A stretch of 64,000 nucleotides of DNA from Pelagicoccus sp. SDUM812002 (GTDB taxonomy: Bacteria > Verrucomicrobiota > Verrucomicrobiia > Opitutales > Opitutaceae): positions 744,001-808,000 of the forward strand of contig NZ_JARXHX010000001.1 of NCBI RefSeq assembly GCF_031127835.1, written 5' to 3'. The translations under genes were made by a program, and so were the position numbers. Below, piece after piece: positions 55,034 through 63,961 of the stretch (positions are counted from its first letter, which is position 1; every line of letters begins with the position of its first letter). The notes below the pieces were generated by a model. It did not search any database. It was given only the letters and a program-made list of their open reading frames with translations, and was not told the origin of the DNA.

Positions 55034-55471
55034 CTAATGGGCTTCCTGGTTCACTGGAAACGAGTTGGAATTATTCAACTCTCTATCATTCGAAAAACCA
55101 GGTCGCGAAAACCTTTCTTTCGGGATCTTAGAACCGAATTTTATTCTATCGATAGGCTTAGATTGAAACTGCTTCAATCGCCGTACATCGCGCAGCTCAT
55201 ACTCAAGCTTATGAATCATCGAACCAAGAGCGGAGTAAGTATTTTTGGAAACACTAGAAGCGATCACCTCCTGATCGGGAAGTACAGCGAATCCCAGCGC
55301 GAAAACACTTGCTTCAGGTCCGGCCTCTTCATCCAAACCAAGCTCTACCTTCAAGTCGATCAAAGCCGAATTTCGAGAAAGAATCAACTTAGTTCGCTCT
55401 TCCACAAAACGCCTCAACGAATTCGTTACAACGATGTCATTACTATTTATATTTACTGCTACTTGTTTCAT
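55034..55471 (-). CDS. HPF/RaiA-like ribosome-binding protein, copy 1
   Basis: A 145-residue protein with the beta-alpha-beta-beta-beta-alpha plan of short hibernation-promoting factors: MKQVAVNINSNDIVVTNSLRRFVEERTKLILSRNSALIDLKVELGLDEE, then SVSKNTYSALGSMIHKLEYELRDVRRLK. It probably binds the 30S subunit and stabilises inactive ribosomes in stress. It is followed by a terminator and the copy 1 Rnk-like gene. The protein is more diverged than the other two copies. Confidence 0.7.
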   Translation of the reverse strand: MKQVAVNINSNDIVVTNSLRRFVEERTKLILSRNSALIDLKVELGLDEEAGPEASVFALGFAVLPDQEVIASSVSKNTYSALGSMIHKLEYELRDVRRLKQFQSKPIDRIKFGSKIPKERFSRPGFSNDRELNNSNSFPVNQEAH

Positions 55472-55523
55472 TATATTATATATTAAAGTTCCATATCAAA
55501 CGATTGAGCCTCCTTCCTGGAGG

Positions 55524-55760
55524 TCATAGAACCCCTACTAGGAATTCCTTCGGACAGGAATCTCCCCCGCCCCAAGGCATTTCACGGGATTCAATCCCCA
55601 CAAAATTCCCATACAAAAGAGGTAAAACACGAACGAAGTTATCCGGCATAGTAGGCGGCATAAAAACACCGTTCGAAAACACTAATTCCGCATCTCCAAA
55701 ACCTCCTAACAAGAAAACTCCAAAAGACAGTGACAGAAAATTCGACGTACCCATGCTCAT
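55524..55760 (-). CDS. Small possibly exported protein, unknown
   Basis: A 78-residue frame with an AT-rich leader like those of its neighbours and an N-terminal hydrophobic stretch (FLSLSFGVFLLGGFGDAEL) that could be a signal. The remainder shows no known domain. There is no other open frame covering this interval. Kept with low confidence because the plus-strand frame across it is poor. Confidence 0.35.
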   Translation of the reverse strand: MSMGTSNFLSLSFGVFLLGGFGDAELVFSNGVFMPPTMPDNFVRVLPLLYGNFVGIESREMPWGGGDSCPKEFLVGVL

Positions 55761-55958
55761 TGTTATTATTATTCTAATTTATATAAAAACACACGCAGAC
55801 GAATACGCCTCATCATTTAGACGCGCACCTGCAACCGTCAGTCCTTTGCCTATGGCAACCAACAGTCTCAATCCGGACACGCCAAAACGAAACCGTCATG
55901 CAAGACGAAATTTCTAAAACGCACCTTGAGGCGAAATCCAACTTCGCTGACTATCATC

Positions 55959-56303
55959 TCAACAGACTGAATGTTCTCCGAACTTGAGTGGGAGACGAAT
56001 TCCTGCGATGGAAAACCGACGAAACCCTCCCAGTATAGGCCAGTCAAACTCGTCGCCAACTCGACATCCCAAAATCTGAAAACATATCTGATCGAACGCA
56101 GAGATTTCGTCCCAATTCCTTTCATCATTACCCTGTAGAGCAATACAGAATCCCTGCCTCGCGTTCGTGTCTATATTGATGCCCGTGATCTGGGAGTTGG
56201 ACGTAACGACTTCCTGGTGGATTTGCATACGTTCGCACACAGAACTACGAGCTAGAGCATGTACAGTTTCCATTTCCTCCATTCGAATCATGTTTACGTT
56301 CAT
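55959..56303 (-). CDS. Rnk/GreA C-terminal-like protein, copy 2 (short)
   Basis: The 114-residue product reads SSVCERMQIHQEVVTSNSQITGINIDTNARQGFCIALQGNDERNWDEISAFDQICFQILGCRVGDEFDWPILGGFRRFSIAGI. This aligns along the GreA/GreB-C fold with the other copies (VVTxNS, ILGCRVGDEFDW, GFRRF). The N-terminal helical part is shorter. Several in-frame Met codons near the start make the exact start uncertain. No HPF gene pairs with it. Confidence 0.7.
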   Translation of the reverse strand: MNVNMIRMEEMETVHALARSSVCERMQIHQEVVTSNSQITGINIDTNARQGFCIALQGNDERNWDEISAFDQICFQILGCRVGDEFDWPILGGFRRFSIAGIRLPLKFGEHSVC

Positions 56304-56507
56304 ACAATATACTTTTTTAGAAGTATTGTCTATGACTCTTAATCGATAGATCTGTTAGTTTTATCCTATGTATCGACTCTAGAGAGACTCTCAACGATTA
56401 CCGAAAATCGTCACCTGATCTCGCTAGGTGCGAATCGTAAACGAAAAAAGCGGTGCCCTCATCAATGGTTGCCTACTGAAGAGTCCTGATGAATCTACAT
56501 TGTCCAC

Positions 56508-57026
56508 TCATGAGCTTCTATTTTGCGGCGAGCGGGTCTTTGCTTGGGCGAGTAGATTATCGAGATCGAGCGGACGCGTGATCATTTCCAATCCACCATC
56601 GGCTGTCCGCGGCCACTGCTCTCTCGATCGGTCCCAATAAAGTTCGACGCCGTTCTCATCAGGATCGCGTAGATAGAGTGCTTCGCTTACGCCGTGATCC
56701 GACGCACCATCCAGCGGAACGCTTGTGCGTTTCAGGCGGAGCAGAGCGTCCGCAAGCTCAGCGCGTGTCGGGTAAAGAACTGCGAGGTGGAAGAGGCCCG
56801 TGCTACCGCGCGGTGGAGGAGCGCTGCCGCGACTCTCCCACGTGTTCAATCCGATGTGATGATGGTATCCACCCGCCGAAATGAAGGCTGCGTCGCGACC
56901 GTAACGCTGCGTCAACTGGAAGCCGATAACGTCGCAGTAAAACGCCAGGGCACGCTCCAAATCGGCGACCTTGAGATGAACGTGGCCGATTCGAACTTCC
57001 GGATGAATAGATGGAGTGTTTATCAT
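56508..57026 (-). CDS. VOC-family (glyoxalase/catechol dioxygenase-fold) protein
   Basis: A 172-residue protein with IGHVHLKVADLERALAFYCDVIGFQLTQRYGRDAAFISAGGYHHHIGLNTWESRG and LFHLAVLYPTRAELADALLRL, then ALYLRDPDENGVELYWDRSREQW. The His-x-His and Glu of the vicinal-oxygen-chelate fold are present, so it should bind a metal and act on a dicarbonyl, aromatic or antibiotic-like substrate. Not part of an evident operon. Confidence 0.87.
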   Translation of the reverse strand: MINTPSIHPEVRIGHVHLKVADLERALAFYCDVIGFQLTQRYGRDAAFISAGGYHHHIGLNTWESRGSAPPPRGSTGLFHLAVLYPTRAELADALLRLKRTSVPLDGASDHGVSEALYLRDPDENGVELYWDRSREQWPRTADGGLEMITRPLDLDNLLAQAKTRSPQNRSS

Positions 57027-57182
57027 AATTTGAGCAGGTGGCTGATAATAATTTACTGAAGGGATTAGGCTTTTCCAAGTCCGGAAACTAAGTAGCTTGC
57101 GACCGGTGGGCTGCTTGGGGTCCAGTAGCGGGCGGCCAGCTTCACCCTACTTCCAGCTTGTCAATCCTGCCTGAGGCATGCC

Positions 57183-57581
57183 CTAGACACACCAATATCC
57201 GAACGTTGCTAGAGAGATCCCACAAAAGGCGAACACAGATAAGCATCCAGAACTATATCTCGCCTTCTGCGTTATTTCCCGCTCAACGCTACCCTGCTCG
57301 TCGACCAACTTATCGTACGTAGTGAGAGATAGATCCAGCAATTGCCCAAGCCCTTTGCTTTTTCGATGAATCAATGGAACCGAATTGTCATGCAGATAGC
57401 CACCGATCTCATCGAGGACCGCAAGGAGCTGCTTCTTTTCAATGAAGAGGTAAGTGGGCGCAAGTATCTCAGTTTCGCTGTACCTAACGAAGAGCGAAGG
57501 AAGCAAACGACTGACCGCGCTTCGATAAAACGTAACCAATTGAGCCACGGTCACCCGTGATCGCTCCAACGTTTTCGCCAT
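57183..57581 (-). CDS. Hypothetical protein with C-terminal membrane segment
   Basis: From ATG at 57581 the 132-residue product has long helical parts (TLERSRVTVAQLVTFYRSAVSRLL and LLAVLDEIGGYLHDNS...LLDLSLTTYDKLV) and a C-terminal hydrophobic segment (SGCLSVFAFCGISLATFGYWCV), consistent with a tail-anchored or single-pass inner-membrane protein. I do not recognise a family. It is one of the uncharacterised genes in the Rnk/HPF cluster. Confidence 0.5.
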   Translation of the reverse strand: MAKTLERSRVTVAQLVTFYRSAVSRLLPSLFVRYSETEILAPTYLFIEKKQLLAVLDEIGGYLHDNSVPLIHRKSKGLGQLLDLSLTTYDKLVDEQGSVEREITQKARYSSGCLSVFAFCGISLATFGYWCV

Positions 57582-57835
57582 CTCCCTTCGCTTCCAGCAA
57601 TGCAGCAACTCGGCGATCTCGTTCTATAATCCTTTTCACTATCATGCACCTATTCCTTACAGCTTTTCATCGGCCGCCTCGATAGATATCGAGAGCCAAT
57701 AAAACTCATTATATAAAAAGAAAAAATCATCGAACAGCTTTACTTTTTCTCGAAAACGATTCTAGCCGAGTGCAAACGACAGAAAGCCGGAATATGAAAA
57801 TGGGAAAAATGACCACTCCAAGCTCCCTGCTCAAA

Positions 57836-58390
57836 TCATAAAATAGTCCACGACGAAAACCGCTCTCCCGGCAACTCCGGGTGTGTTTTAAAGTGTCGCT
57901 CCCCGCCGCAATAGTGCCTTGTTGGGACGGCGCTTGCGCCGCTCCGCGTTGCAAGAAAAGCCCTGGCAAATGCGGCGTGGCGCAAGCGCCAGCCATACAG
58001 ATGGGAATTAAAGGCGACACTTAAAGACACTCCCGGCAACTCCATAGCCTCGAAGTCCACTTCTCCTCGAGCGAAACCTTCGTCTCTTTCGAAAAGCGTT
58101 TCCCGAGATCGAAGATGCAATTGGCTTTCCGCTTTCCGGAACACACCATAAATCGCCACATGGGCGTCCTCAGACTCTGACTCCGCAACAATGTCGAATT
58201 CTCTCAATTCGACGACGACTCTAGATCTGAAATGTAGCTTGCTCGCATTTCTAGAATCCAAATTCAACTCGACGCGAACACGGACAATCTCGTCATAGCG
58301 ATCAAACAAAGTTACGAACTTAGATTCAACGAACGTCGTCACCAATTCGCCTACCGGTCGATTATTGCATGTTATAACTATTCTATCCAT
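57836..58390 (-). CDS. HPF/RaiA-like protein, copy 2, with in-frame insertion
   Basis: The N-terminal ~115 residues, MDRIVITCNNRPVGELVTTFVESKFVTLFDRYDEIVRVRVELNLDS..., are HPF-like and closely related to the protein at 61014. A MITE-like segment at 57865-58043 then adds 55 codons without breaking the frame, and the original C-terminus (ELPGERFSSWTIL) reappears after it. Thus the protein is full length but carries a foreign ~50-residue tail segment. The gene follows an Rnk-like gene in the same order as the pair at 60457-61391. Confidence 0.75.
   Translation of the reverse strand: MDRIVITCNNRPVGELVTTFVESKFVTLFDRYDEIVRVRVELNLDSRNASKLHFRSRVVVELREFDIVAESESEDAHVAIYGVFRKAESQLHLRSRETLFERDEGFARGEVDFEAMELPGVSLSVAFNSHLYGWRLRHAAFARAFLATRSGASAVPTRHYCGGERHFKTHPELPGERFSSWTIL
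57865..58043. mobile_element. MITE-like insertion in the HPF-like gene
   Basis: CTCCCGGCAACTCC is repeated directly at 57865-57878 and 58030-58043. The inner ends carry imperfect inverted repeats (GTGTGTTTTAAAGTGTCGC on the left; its near-complement GGCGACACTTAAAGACAC on the right). Inside, GGCGCTTGCGCC and GGCGCAAGCGCC palindromes form strong stems. Distance between copies is 165 bp. No transposase; it probably moved by an element elsewhere. Confidence 0.75.
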
Positions 58391-58452
58391 TATATTTAAA
58401 ATTAATATTCGGCTTCACTTGCTCGCTCTAGGCTCGCACTTCAACGACTGTA

Positions 58453-58896
58453 TCAGGGGCGATTTTTGACACGCCTCCGTTTCTTTGATTCAGGTTGATA
58501 CATCACTTTTTCGACTATGAAACGCCTAGAGCCAGTTGGAGCCCCCCATTCAAATTCGTCACCTGTATGGCATCCAAGCATTGCCGATCCTAGCGGAGCG
58601 ACCACCGATATCCTACCGTCTTCCACATTGGACTCTTCCGGATAGACCAGAGTGAACACCATCCTCTCTGAGGTATCCAAATCGATGAGCCCAACGCGGG
58701 AATGCATAGTCACAATATTGCGCGGCACGTGCCTGGATTCGATCACGATGGCCCTTTTCAGTTCAAGCTCTAGAGCGGAACAATCATCGCAACTCATGCG
58801 TTCGCTTTTGAGCGATTGGATCACTTTCTGTAATCGGATCTTGTCCTCACTTGTTACATGAATGGAAGGGCAAGTTGGGCTATTTATTATTCTCAT
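58453..58896 (-). CDS. Rnk/GreA C-terminal-like protein, copy 3
   Basis: A 147-residue product with an N-terminal helical part (SEDKIRLQKVIQSLKSERMSCDDCSALELELKRA) and the GreA/B-C domain VTMHSRVGLIDLDTSERMVFTLVYPEESNVEDGRISVVAPLGSAMLGCHTGDEFEWGAPTGSRRFIVEKV. It is close to copy 4 at 60457. Downstream lies HPF-like copy 2, so this is one Rnk-HPF pair. It is divergent from the NhaR-like regulator at 59006; the AT-rich 109-base interval carries both promoters. Confidence 0.83.
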   Translation of the reverse strand: MRIINSPTCPSIHVTSEDKIRLQKVIQSLKSERMSCDDCSALELELKRAIVIESRHVPRNIVTMHSRVGLIDLDTSERMVFTLVYPEESNVEDGRISVVAPLGSAMLGCHTGDEFEWGAPTGSRRFIVEKVMYQPESKKRRRVKNRP

Positions 58897-59005
58897 TTTT
58901 CTATTCGATTTTCTGCTACCTCGCTATCCTATTCGATTTCACTCAATTAGTCTATAACTATAATATTATTGATTAGTTAGCTTTTACCTACTAGTGATTT
59001 TTTCC

Positions 59006-59917
59006 ATGGACTTCCTCAACTATCACCACTTACGCTACTTTTGGGCGGTCGCGAAAACAGGTAGCATTCGAATCGCAGCTGAGGAGCTTGGGGTTTCTCA
59101 GCCTTCGATAAGTGCCCAGCTTCGGCTTTTGGAGGATTCGCTAGGAGAAAAACTGTTTCACCGAAAAGGACGAAACCTTGTTCTCACGGAACAGGGACAG
59201 CTTGCCTTGACCTACGCCGACGAGATTTTCGCGACGGGCAGAGAGTTGACCAACGCAATCAGCCAAGGGACGAGCAGTCGAGCGCTCCGCCTGAATGTGG
59301 GTATGACCGATTCGTTTTCTAAACTTATTGCGTTCGAATGCCTCAAACCCGTGTACGAACACTCCAGCCCTACCCATGTCGTCACTCGCCAGGGCGAACT
59401 GAGCGTGATGATCGAAAAACTGCAGGCGCACCGACTCGATCTGGTTCTTGCGGATGAACCGGCCACGAGCAGTATGAAAGCGAAAACCTACAATCACCTC
59501 CTTGGGCGCTCCGGCGTGACCTTTTGCGCGGCACCGAAGCTTTCGGCAAAACTGCGACGAAACTTCCCCAAATCCCTCAATGGCGCGCCCGCTTTCTTGC
59601 CCAGCGAAAACATGGGGATGCGGTGGACCCTGGAAGCCTGGTTCGACAAGGTGGGAATCCGCCCGCGCATTGTCGGTGAATTCGAAGACTATTCCTTGAT
59701 GCAAGTAGCCTCTTCCGGAGGCTTCGCCTTTACCACGGTCCACACCATTGTCGAAGATGCTGCGCTCAAGCACTTCGGCTTGAGGGTCATTGCAAAGGTC
59801 GAGGAATGTGGAAGCGATTTTTACGCGATCACAGGAGAGCGGCGTGTTAAAAATCCACTGGCTGCCAAGATAACGGAACACGTCTACGCGCAGCTCTTTG
59901 GCACGACCTCTCCCTAA
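59006..59917 (+). CDS. LysR-type transcriptional regulator, NhaR-like
   Basis: A 303-residue LysR protein with the N-terminal HTH FLNYHHLRYFWAVAKTGSIRIAAEELGVSQPSISAQLRLLEDSLGEKLFHRKGRNLVLTEQG and an effector domain. The start MDFLNYHHLRYFWAVAKTGSI is characteristic of NhaR, which responds to Na+/Li+ in enterobacteria; here the ligand is unknown. ATG at 59006 is preferred over an upstream GTG at 58994. Placed between two Rnk-HPF pairs, it may control them. Confidence 0.87.
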   Translation: MDFLNYHHLRYFWAVAKTGSIRIAAEELGVSQPSISAQLRLLEDSLGEKLFHRKGRNLVLTEQGQLALTYADEIFATGRELTNAISQGTSSRALRLNVGMTDSFSKLIAFECLKPVYEHSSPTHVVTRQGELSVMIEKLQAHRLDLVLADEPATSSMKAKTYNHLLGRSGVTFCAAPKLSAKLRRNFPKSLNGAPAFLPSENMGMRWTLEAWFDKVGIRPRIVGEFEDYSLMQVASSGGFAFTTVHTIVEDAALKHFGLRVIAKVEECGSDFYAITGERRVKNPLAAKITEHVYAQLFGTTSP

Positions 59918-60456
59918 ATCTTCAGAAAGATGAAAACGAGACGAACCGATACTCCCAATCAATGGATAGTCTCGCTAGGTTGAACGAATCTACTCCCACT
60001 GGCGCCAACACTCCGAGCTTGCCGCAGAACCTGAGCCTGCCAGAAGGAATCTAACGCAGCGTCAGATCCCTTAACGGACGCTGCACGAAGACGGTTGATC
60101 AGGAGAACTTTATTTCGAGGATGCCAATCGCGTGGCGGCTCGTCCCTGACTCACTTGCCAAGCATCGCCTGCGATCCGCGAGGGATCATCGCATCCTCCC
60201 GTACGACTTCTCCGCCAAGGAGAGACCGCCAAAAGCATAAACTGCGGGCTTTGCGATGCCCCCGCATAAAAGTCCAAGCTCTTCTACAGTTGCAATCAAC
60301 ATCTCCCCATTTTCGCGCCTACTTCGTAGAAGTGCGGTGGATGTAACCTAAAAACATTACATAGTAAAATACTATGTTTTCATTCAATTCTTAGTCATAG
60401 ACGAAAATCCGAAAAGGAGATATTATGGAAATATCAACTCAACAATAGGAAAACCA
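59918..60456. other. 539-base interval with a hairpin, no gene
   Basis: I see no credible gene on either strand. A perfect 8-bp stem GCAGCGTC...GACGCTGC lies at 60056-60063 and 60077-60084, without a T-run. The remainder is low in coding signal, with an AT-rich leader before the Rnk-like gene at 60457. Confidence 0.5.
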
Positions 60457-60903
60457 ATGACAATAGAAAATGCTTCACCGATCTGCATAACTCGCTACGA
60501 CGCACGAAATCTGCGAAAACTGATCGATGAGCGCTATAGCTACATCGAGCAAATCAATGAAAACGAGTCCAACCCGCTGATTATAGCACTCGATAACGCT
60601 ACGATCGTCGCCTCGAACAACATATCAAGGAATGTCGTCACAATGAACAGCCGAATCGCCATTATCAACCAATACACCTCGGAGCGGCAGACATTCACAC
60701 TCGTTTTCCCCAAGGACACTAACCTCAAATTGAACAAGTTTTCAGTACTCGACCCCATCGGCAGCGACCTACTGGGTCGCCGGGTAGGCGATGAGTTCGA
60801 AATAGAATCTCCTATTGGTAAACAAACCTACATAATCGCAAAAATAATACAACAACCGGAGGCACAGCTACGTGCAACCAACAGACTCACTATGCGCCGA
60901 TGA
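60457..60903 (+). CDS. Rnk/GreA C-terminal-like protein, copy 4
   Basis: A 148-residue product, ITRYDARNLRKLIDERYSYIEQINENESNPLIIALDNATIVASNNISRNVVTMNSRIAIINQYTSERQTFTLVFPKDTNLKLNKFSVLDPIGSDLLGRRVGDEFEIESPIGKQTYIIAKI. Both the helical N-terminal part and the FKBP-like C-terminal domain match copy 3. It is followed after 110 bases by HPF-like copy 3. Possible roles, from the Rnk family, include RNA polymerase or NDK control. Confidence 0.84.
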   Translation: MTIENASPICITRYDARNLRKLIDERYSYIEQINENESNPLIIALDNATIVASNNISRNVVTMNSRIAIINQYTSERQTFTLVFPKDTNLKLNKFSVLDPIGSDLLGRRVGDEFEIESPIGKQTYIIAKIIQQPEAQLRATNRLTMRR

Positions 60904-61013
60904 CAAAAGCGCTAACGATATCGATCACTGGAAGACAGAAAACAAAGGCGCATATCAAGCGCCACATCCAATCAATCAATCAATCATTCCAGAAAACCCA
61001 AAATAACTAAAAA

Positions 61014-61391
61014 ATGAAAAAAATTATAATAACCTGTAATCACCTTGAAACGAGCGAATCCATTACAACCTTCGTAAACTCTAAATTCGGACGCCTCTTT
61101 CCTCACTACGGCGATATTATACGTATTCGAATCGAATTGAACCTCGACTCTGGAGGCGCCCACGAAAAGCGATTCCTTGCGAGGGCGATCATCAAACAAA
61201 GAGGTCCCGATATCGTTGCCGCGTCGGAATCGGAGAACCCATATACCGCGCTCGGTGCTACACTGCGAAAAGCGGAACGCCAGTTACGCCGTCGCGTTCG
61301 CCTCGCACGATTTAAGCGAGAACAAATCTTCAGCCGGATGAGACGATCCGCACGCATTCCTGCAGAGCTGCGAAAGCTAACTACCGCTTGA
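61014..61391 (+). CDS. HPF/RaiA-like ribosome-binding protein, copy 3
   Basis: A 125-residue protein, MKKIIITCNHLETSESITTFVNSKFGRLFPHYGDIIRIRIELNLDSGGAHEKRFLARAIIKQRGPDIVAASESENPYTALGATLRKAERQLRRRVR, with the short HPF plan and a very basic C-terminal helix. It shares about half of its residues with HPF-like copy 2 by eye. It forms a pair with the Rnk-like gene upstream. A strong terminator follows. Confidence 0.78.
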   Translation: MKKIIITCNHLETSESITTFVNSKFGRLFPHYGDIIRIRIELNLDSGGAHEKRFLARAIIKQRGPDIVAASESENPYTALGATLRKAERQLRRRVRLARFKREQIFSRMRRSARIPAELRKLTTA

Positions 61392-61421
61392 ATTTAGAAA
61401 CTCAGTACAAAAAGGAACGAC

Positions 61422-61454
61422 GAGCGACAGAACACTGTCGCTCATTCTTTTTAT
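61422..61454 (+). terminator. Terminator after HPF-like copy 3
   Basis: GAGCGACAG (61422-61430) pairs perfectly with CTGTCGCTC (61435-61443) around AACA, followed by ATTCTTTTTAT. A clear Rho-independent terminator. Confidence 0.9.
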
Positions 61455-61524
61455 AAAAAACAACGCAATTCTTCCGTAAGATCAAATTCGAAATCAATTG
61501 GCTGCATGCAGCCATCCTATATCA

Positions 61525-62100
61525 ATGGAACATTTTGACTACATGGCATGGGTAATCATACCCCTGCTAATATTTACAGCTCGACTCGCAGACGTATCAC
61601 TCGCGACCCTACGCCACATCCTCATCTTCCGCGGACATAAGAAGATCGTACCCGTATTCGCCTTCGTTGAGGTGATTATTTGGCTGCTAGCAATTACTCA
61701 AGTCATGAACAACCTGAGTAACGTTGCCAGCGTCCTCGCCTGGGCCTTCGGCTTCTCGGCAGGTACCTACCTCGGAATGATCATCGAAGAACGACTTGCC
61801 CTTGGCTACCAACTTGTGCGAATCATCGCCCAAGGAAATGCCACTTCAATCGCCCAGCAACTCAACTCCGAAGGCTATGGCGTAACAGTCGTCGACGCGA
61901 ACGGATCTCGCGGTTCGGTCGGTATCGTAATTGCAATTTCCAAACGTAAGAAACTTGGACACCTAATCTCTTTGCTCAGCAAACGAGAGCCCAAACCATT
62001 CTACACCGTGGAAGATGTTAGATCCGTAGGAAACCCACTCGTTACACACACGCCACTGCCCGGCCACCTAACAGCAGAAGGGAGCGTAAAGCGAAAATAG
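61525..62100 (+). CDS. DUF5698/DUF2179 (UPF0316) membrane protein
   Basis: From ATG at 61525 (MEHFDYMAWVIIPLLIFTARLADVSLATLRHILIFRGHKKIVPVFAFVEVIIWLLAITQVM) the 191-residue protein has three N-terminal membrane segments of the UPF0316 type and a C-terminal DUF2179 domain (GYGVTVVDANGSRGSVGIVIAISKRKKLGHLISLLSKREPKPFYTVEDVRSV). Function unknown. It is separated from the downstream arsenic genes by 278 bases and from the HPF terminator by 70. Confidence 0.85.
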   Translation: MEHFDYMAWVIIPLLIFTARLADVSLATLRHILIFRGHKKIVPVFAFVEVIIWLLAITQVMNNLSNVASVLAWAFGFSAGTYLGMIIEERLALGYQLVRIIAQGNATSIAQQLNSEGYGVTVVDANGSRGSVGIVIAISKRKKLGHLISLLSKREPKPFYTVEDVRSVGNPLVTHTPLPGHLTAEGSVKRK

Positions 62101-62378
62101 CCCCGTCCAGCGCCCTCAGGCTTGGAACTGGAAAAGGCAATGTTCTCAACCTTCCCACACGCATCCAACAAAATACGTCAAACCAGCGGACGCTACGAAG
62201 AGGCGCAGCCGCTAAAGATCGATAGGTAGCGTTAGCTGAAGCGAAGAGGTCTAGAAGTCAGACTTTTGAATATTCATTTATCAGAATATGCCATTGACTG
62301 ACTGTGTTTTTAGGTGTGGATTGCTGTATCGGGGAGCGAGCCTGCTTCGGGTGCGTTCCTTCCAACTAACACACACAC

Positions 62379-62816
62379 ATGTCCAAGAAAAAGATTCTTA
62401 TCCTTTGCACTGGCAATTCCTGTCGCAGCCACATGGCTGAAGGCATCCTTCGCAATGCTCTCGGCGATGCGCATGACGTTTTCTCCGCAGGAGCGAAACC
62501 TTCCGGCTATGTCCACCCGCAAGCTATCGAAGTCATGGCCGAAATCGGCATCGACGTCTCCGGCCACGAGTCGAAGCACCTCGACCGCTTTCTTGATGCA
62601 GGTATCGACACCGTCATCACCGTCTGCGGCAACGCCAATGATGCTTGCCCCATTTTCCCGGGCAACGTGAATCGCTACCACTGGGGCTTCGAAGATCCTC
62701 CACACGCCCAGCGCGACGGCGAGGAGCTGATCGACGCCTTCCGGCGGATTCGCGACGAGATCAAGCTCGTCTTCGAAGCCTACGCAGCCGGACTCACCGA
62801 GCCCGCGAAAAAGTAA
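62379..62816 (+). CDS. arsC: Arsenate reductase, thioredoxin-coupled low-MW phosphatase type
   Basis: ArsC of this type reduces arsenate to arsenite. The 145-residue protein starts [23 protein letters not shown], holding the CX5R phosphatase-like loop (C-T-G-N-S-C-R), and has [17 protein letters not shown] with the further redox cysteines, matching the Staphylococcus pI258 type. The gene starts an operon with the two genes downstream. An imperfect repeated GAATAT pair at 62268-62289 could be an ArsR-type operator, but no arsR is in view. Confidence 0.88.
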   Translation: MSKKKILILCTGNSCRSHMAEGILRNALGDAHDVFSAGAKPSGYVHPQAIEVMAEIGIDVSGHESKHLDRFLDAGIDTVITVCGNANDACPIFPGNVNRYHWGFEDPPHAQRDGEELIDAFRRIRDEIKLVFEAYAAGLTEPAKK

Positions 62817-62840
62817 GTACCAACAAAGGAGACAAGCATC

Positions 62841-63017
62841 ATGAGCGAAAACAAAACGACCTCGCAACCGCCTAAGGCCGAACAACCAGCCCCCGAGAAG
62901 AAAGGCTTCTTCACCCGCATCGTGAACAAGCTCGACGGGGCCATGAAGGAGAAGGCGGACCAAAAGTCCCAGCAAGGCTGCTGCGATAGCGACGGCAAGG
63001 GCGGAAGGTGCTGCTAA
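62841..63017 (+). CDS. Small Cys-rich protein in ars-type operon
   Basis: A 58-residue product preceded by a Shine-Dalgarno AAAGGAGA. It has a Pro/Lys-rich N-terminus, a helical [23 protein letters not shown] and a C-terminal cluster [12 protein letters not shown], which could bind arsenite or another soft metal. The stop codon overlaps the GTG start of the permease gene by ten bases, so translation is coupled. No family is recognised. Confidence 0.75.
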   Translation: MSENKTTSQPPKAEQPAPEKKGFFTRIVNKLDGAMKEKADQKSQQGCCDSDGKGGRCC

Positions 63018-63961
63018 AAAGCATAGACACACTCGTCTACCAGTGGATCGGCCTCGACCCCGAGTCCCGCTTCGGCGCGGCCGTCCACTTTTTCCTCTAC
63101 GACACGGTCAAGATCTTCCTGCTGCTCGCGGTGATGATCTTCACCATCGGCATCCTGCGCACCTGGCTTCCCGAGCGAAAGCTCAAGCTCTGGATGGGCA
63201 AAGGCGGCGTTTGGGCAAACGTCGTCGCCGCGCTCTTCGGAGCTATAACCCCCTTTTGTTCCTGCTCCTCTATCCCGATCTTCATCAGCCTGCTCAAGGC
63301 GGGCGTGCCGCTCGGAGTCACCTTTTCCTTCCTCGTCACCTCGCCAATCATCAACGAGTATCTAGTGATCCTCATGGCGAGCGAGTTCGGCATTCCCGTA
63401 ACCGTCGCCTACGTAACCAGCGGACTGCTCATTGGCGTATTCGCCGGCGTGATACTCGGTCGCCTCAAACTCGAACGTCATCTCGAAACCGACATCATCG
63501 AGTCCGCCCATGATACCGACGACGAGATTGAATACACCTTCGCCAAGCGCCTGAAGTTCGGCGTCGACGAAGCGGTCAGCGTCATTCGCAGCATCTGGAT
63601 CTGGGTGCTCGTCGGCGTGGCCATCGGAGCCTTCATCCACAACTACGTTCCGCAGGACACGATTCACAGCCTGATGGATGCGACCGGCATTTTCTCCGTA
63701 CCCATCGCGACCGTGCTCGGCGTTCCGATGTTCGGCAGCAGCGCCGCCATCGTGCCCGTCGCGGTCGTGCTCTTCGAGAAAGGCATTCCGCTCGGGACGG
63801 CGCTCGCCTTCATGATGGCGATGGCAGCCCTCAGCCTGCCGGAGGCGATCATGCTCCGCCGCACCATGCGTCTCCCGCTTATCGCCGTCTTCTTCGGAAT
63901 CACCACTCTCGCCATCATCGCGACCGGCTACCTGCTGAACGCCTTGAGCCAATACCTGTAA
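63008..63961 (+). CDS. Predicted permease (YraQ/DUF318 family)
   Basis: The 317-residue membrane protein has eight or more segments and the family signature [52 protein letters not shown], where PFCSCSS is typical of the YraQ-type permeases often found in arsenic and organoarsenical operons. Start GTG at 63008 overlaps the end of the Cys-rich gene. It probably exports arsenite or a related metalloid. The last 20 bases of the window begin another possible gene (ATG at 63982) too short to name. Confidence 0.87.
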   Translation: MLLKSIDTLVYQWIGLDPESRFGAAVHFFLYDTVKIFLLLAVMIFTIGILRTWLPERKLKLWMGKGGVWANVVAALFGAITPFCSCSSIPIFISLLKAGVPLGVTFSFLVTSPIINEYLVILMASEFGIPVTVAYVTSGLLIGVFAGVILGRLKLERHLETDIIESAHDTDDEIEYTFAKRLKFGVDEAVSVIRSIWIWVLVGVAIGAFIHNYVPQDTIHSLMDATGIFSVPIATVLGVPMFGSSAAIVPVAVVLFEKGIPLGTALAFMMAMAALSLPEAIMLRRTMRLPLIAVFFGITTLAIIATGYLLNALSQYL

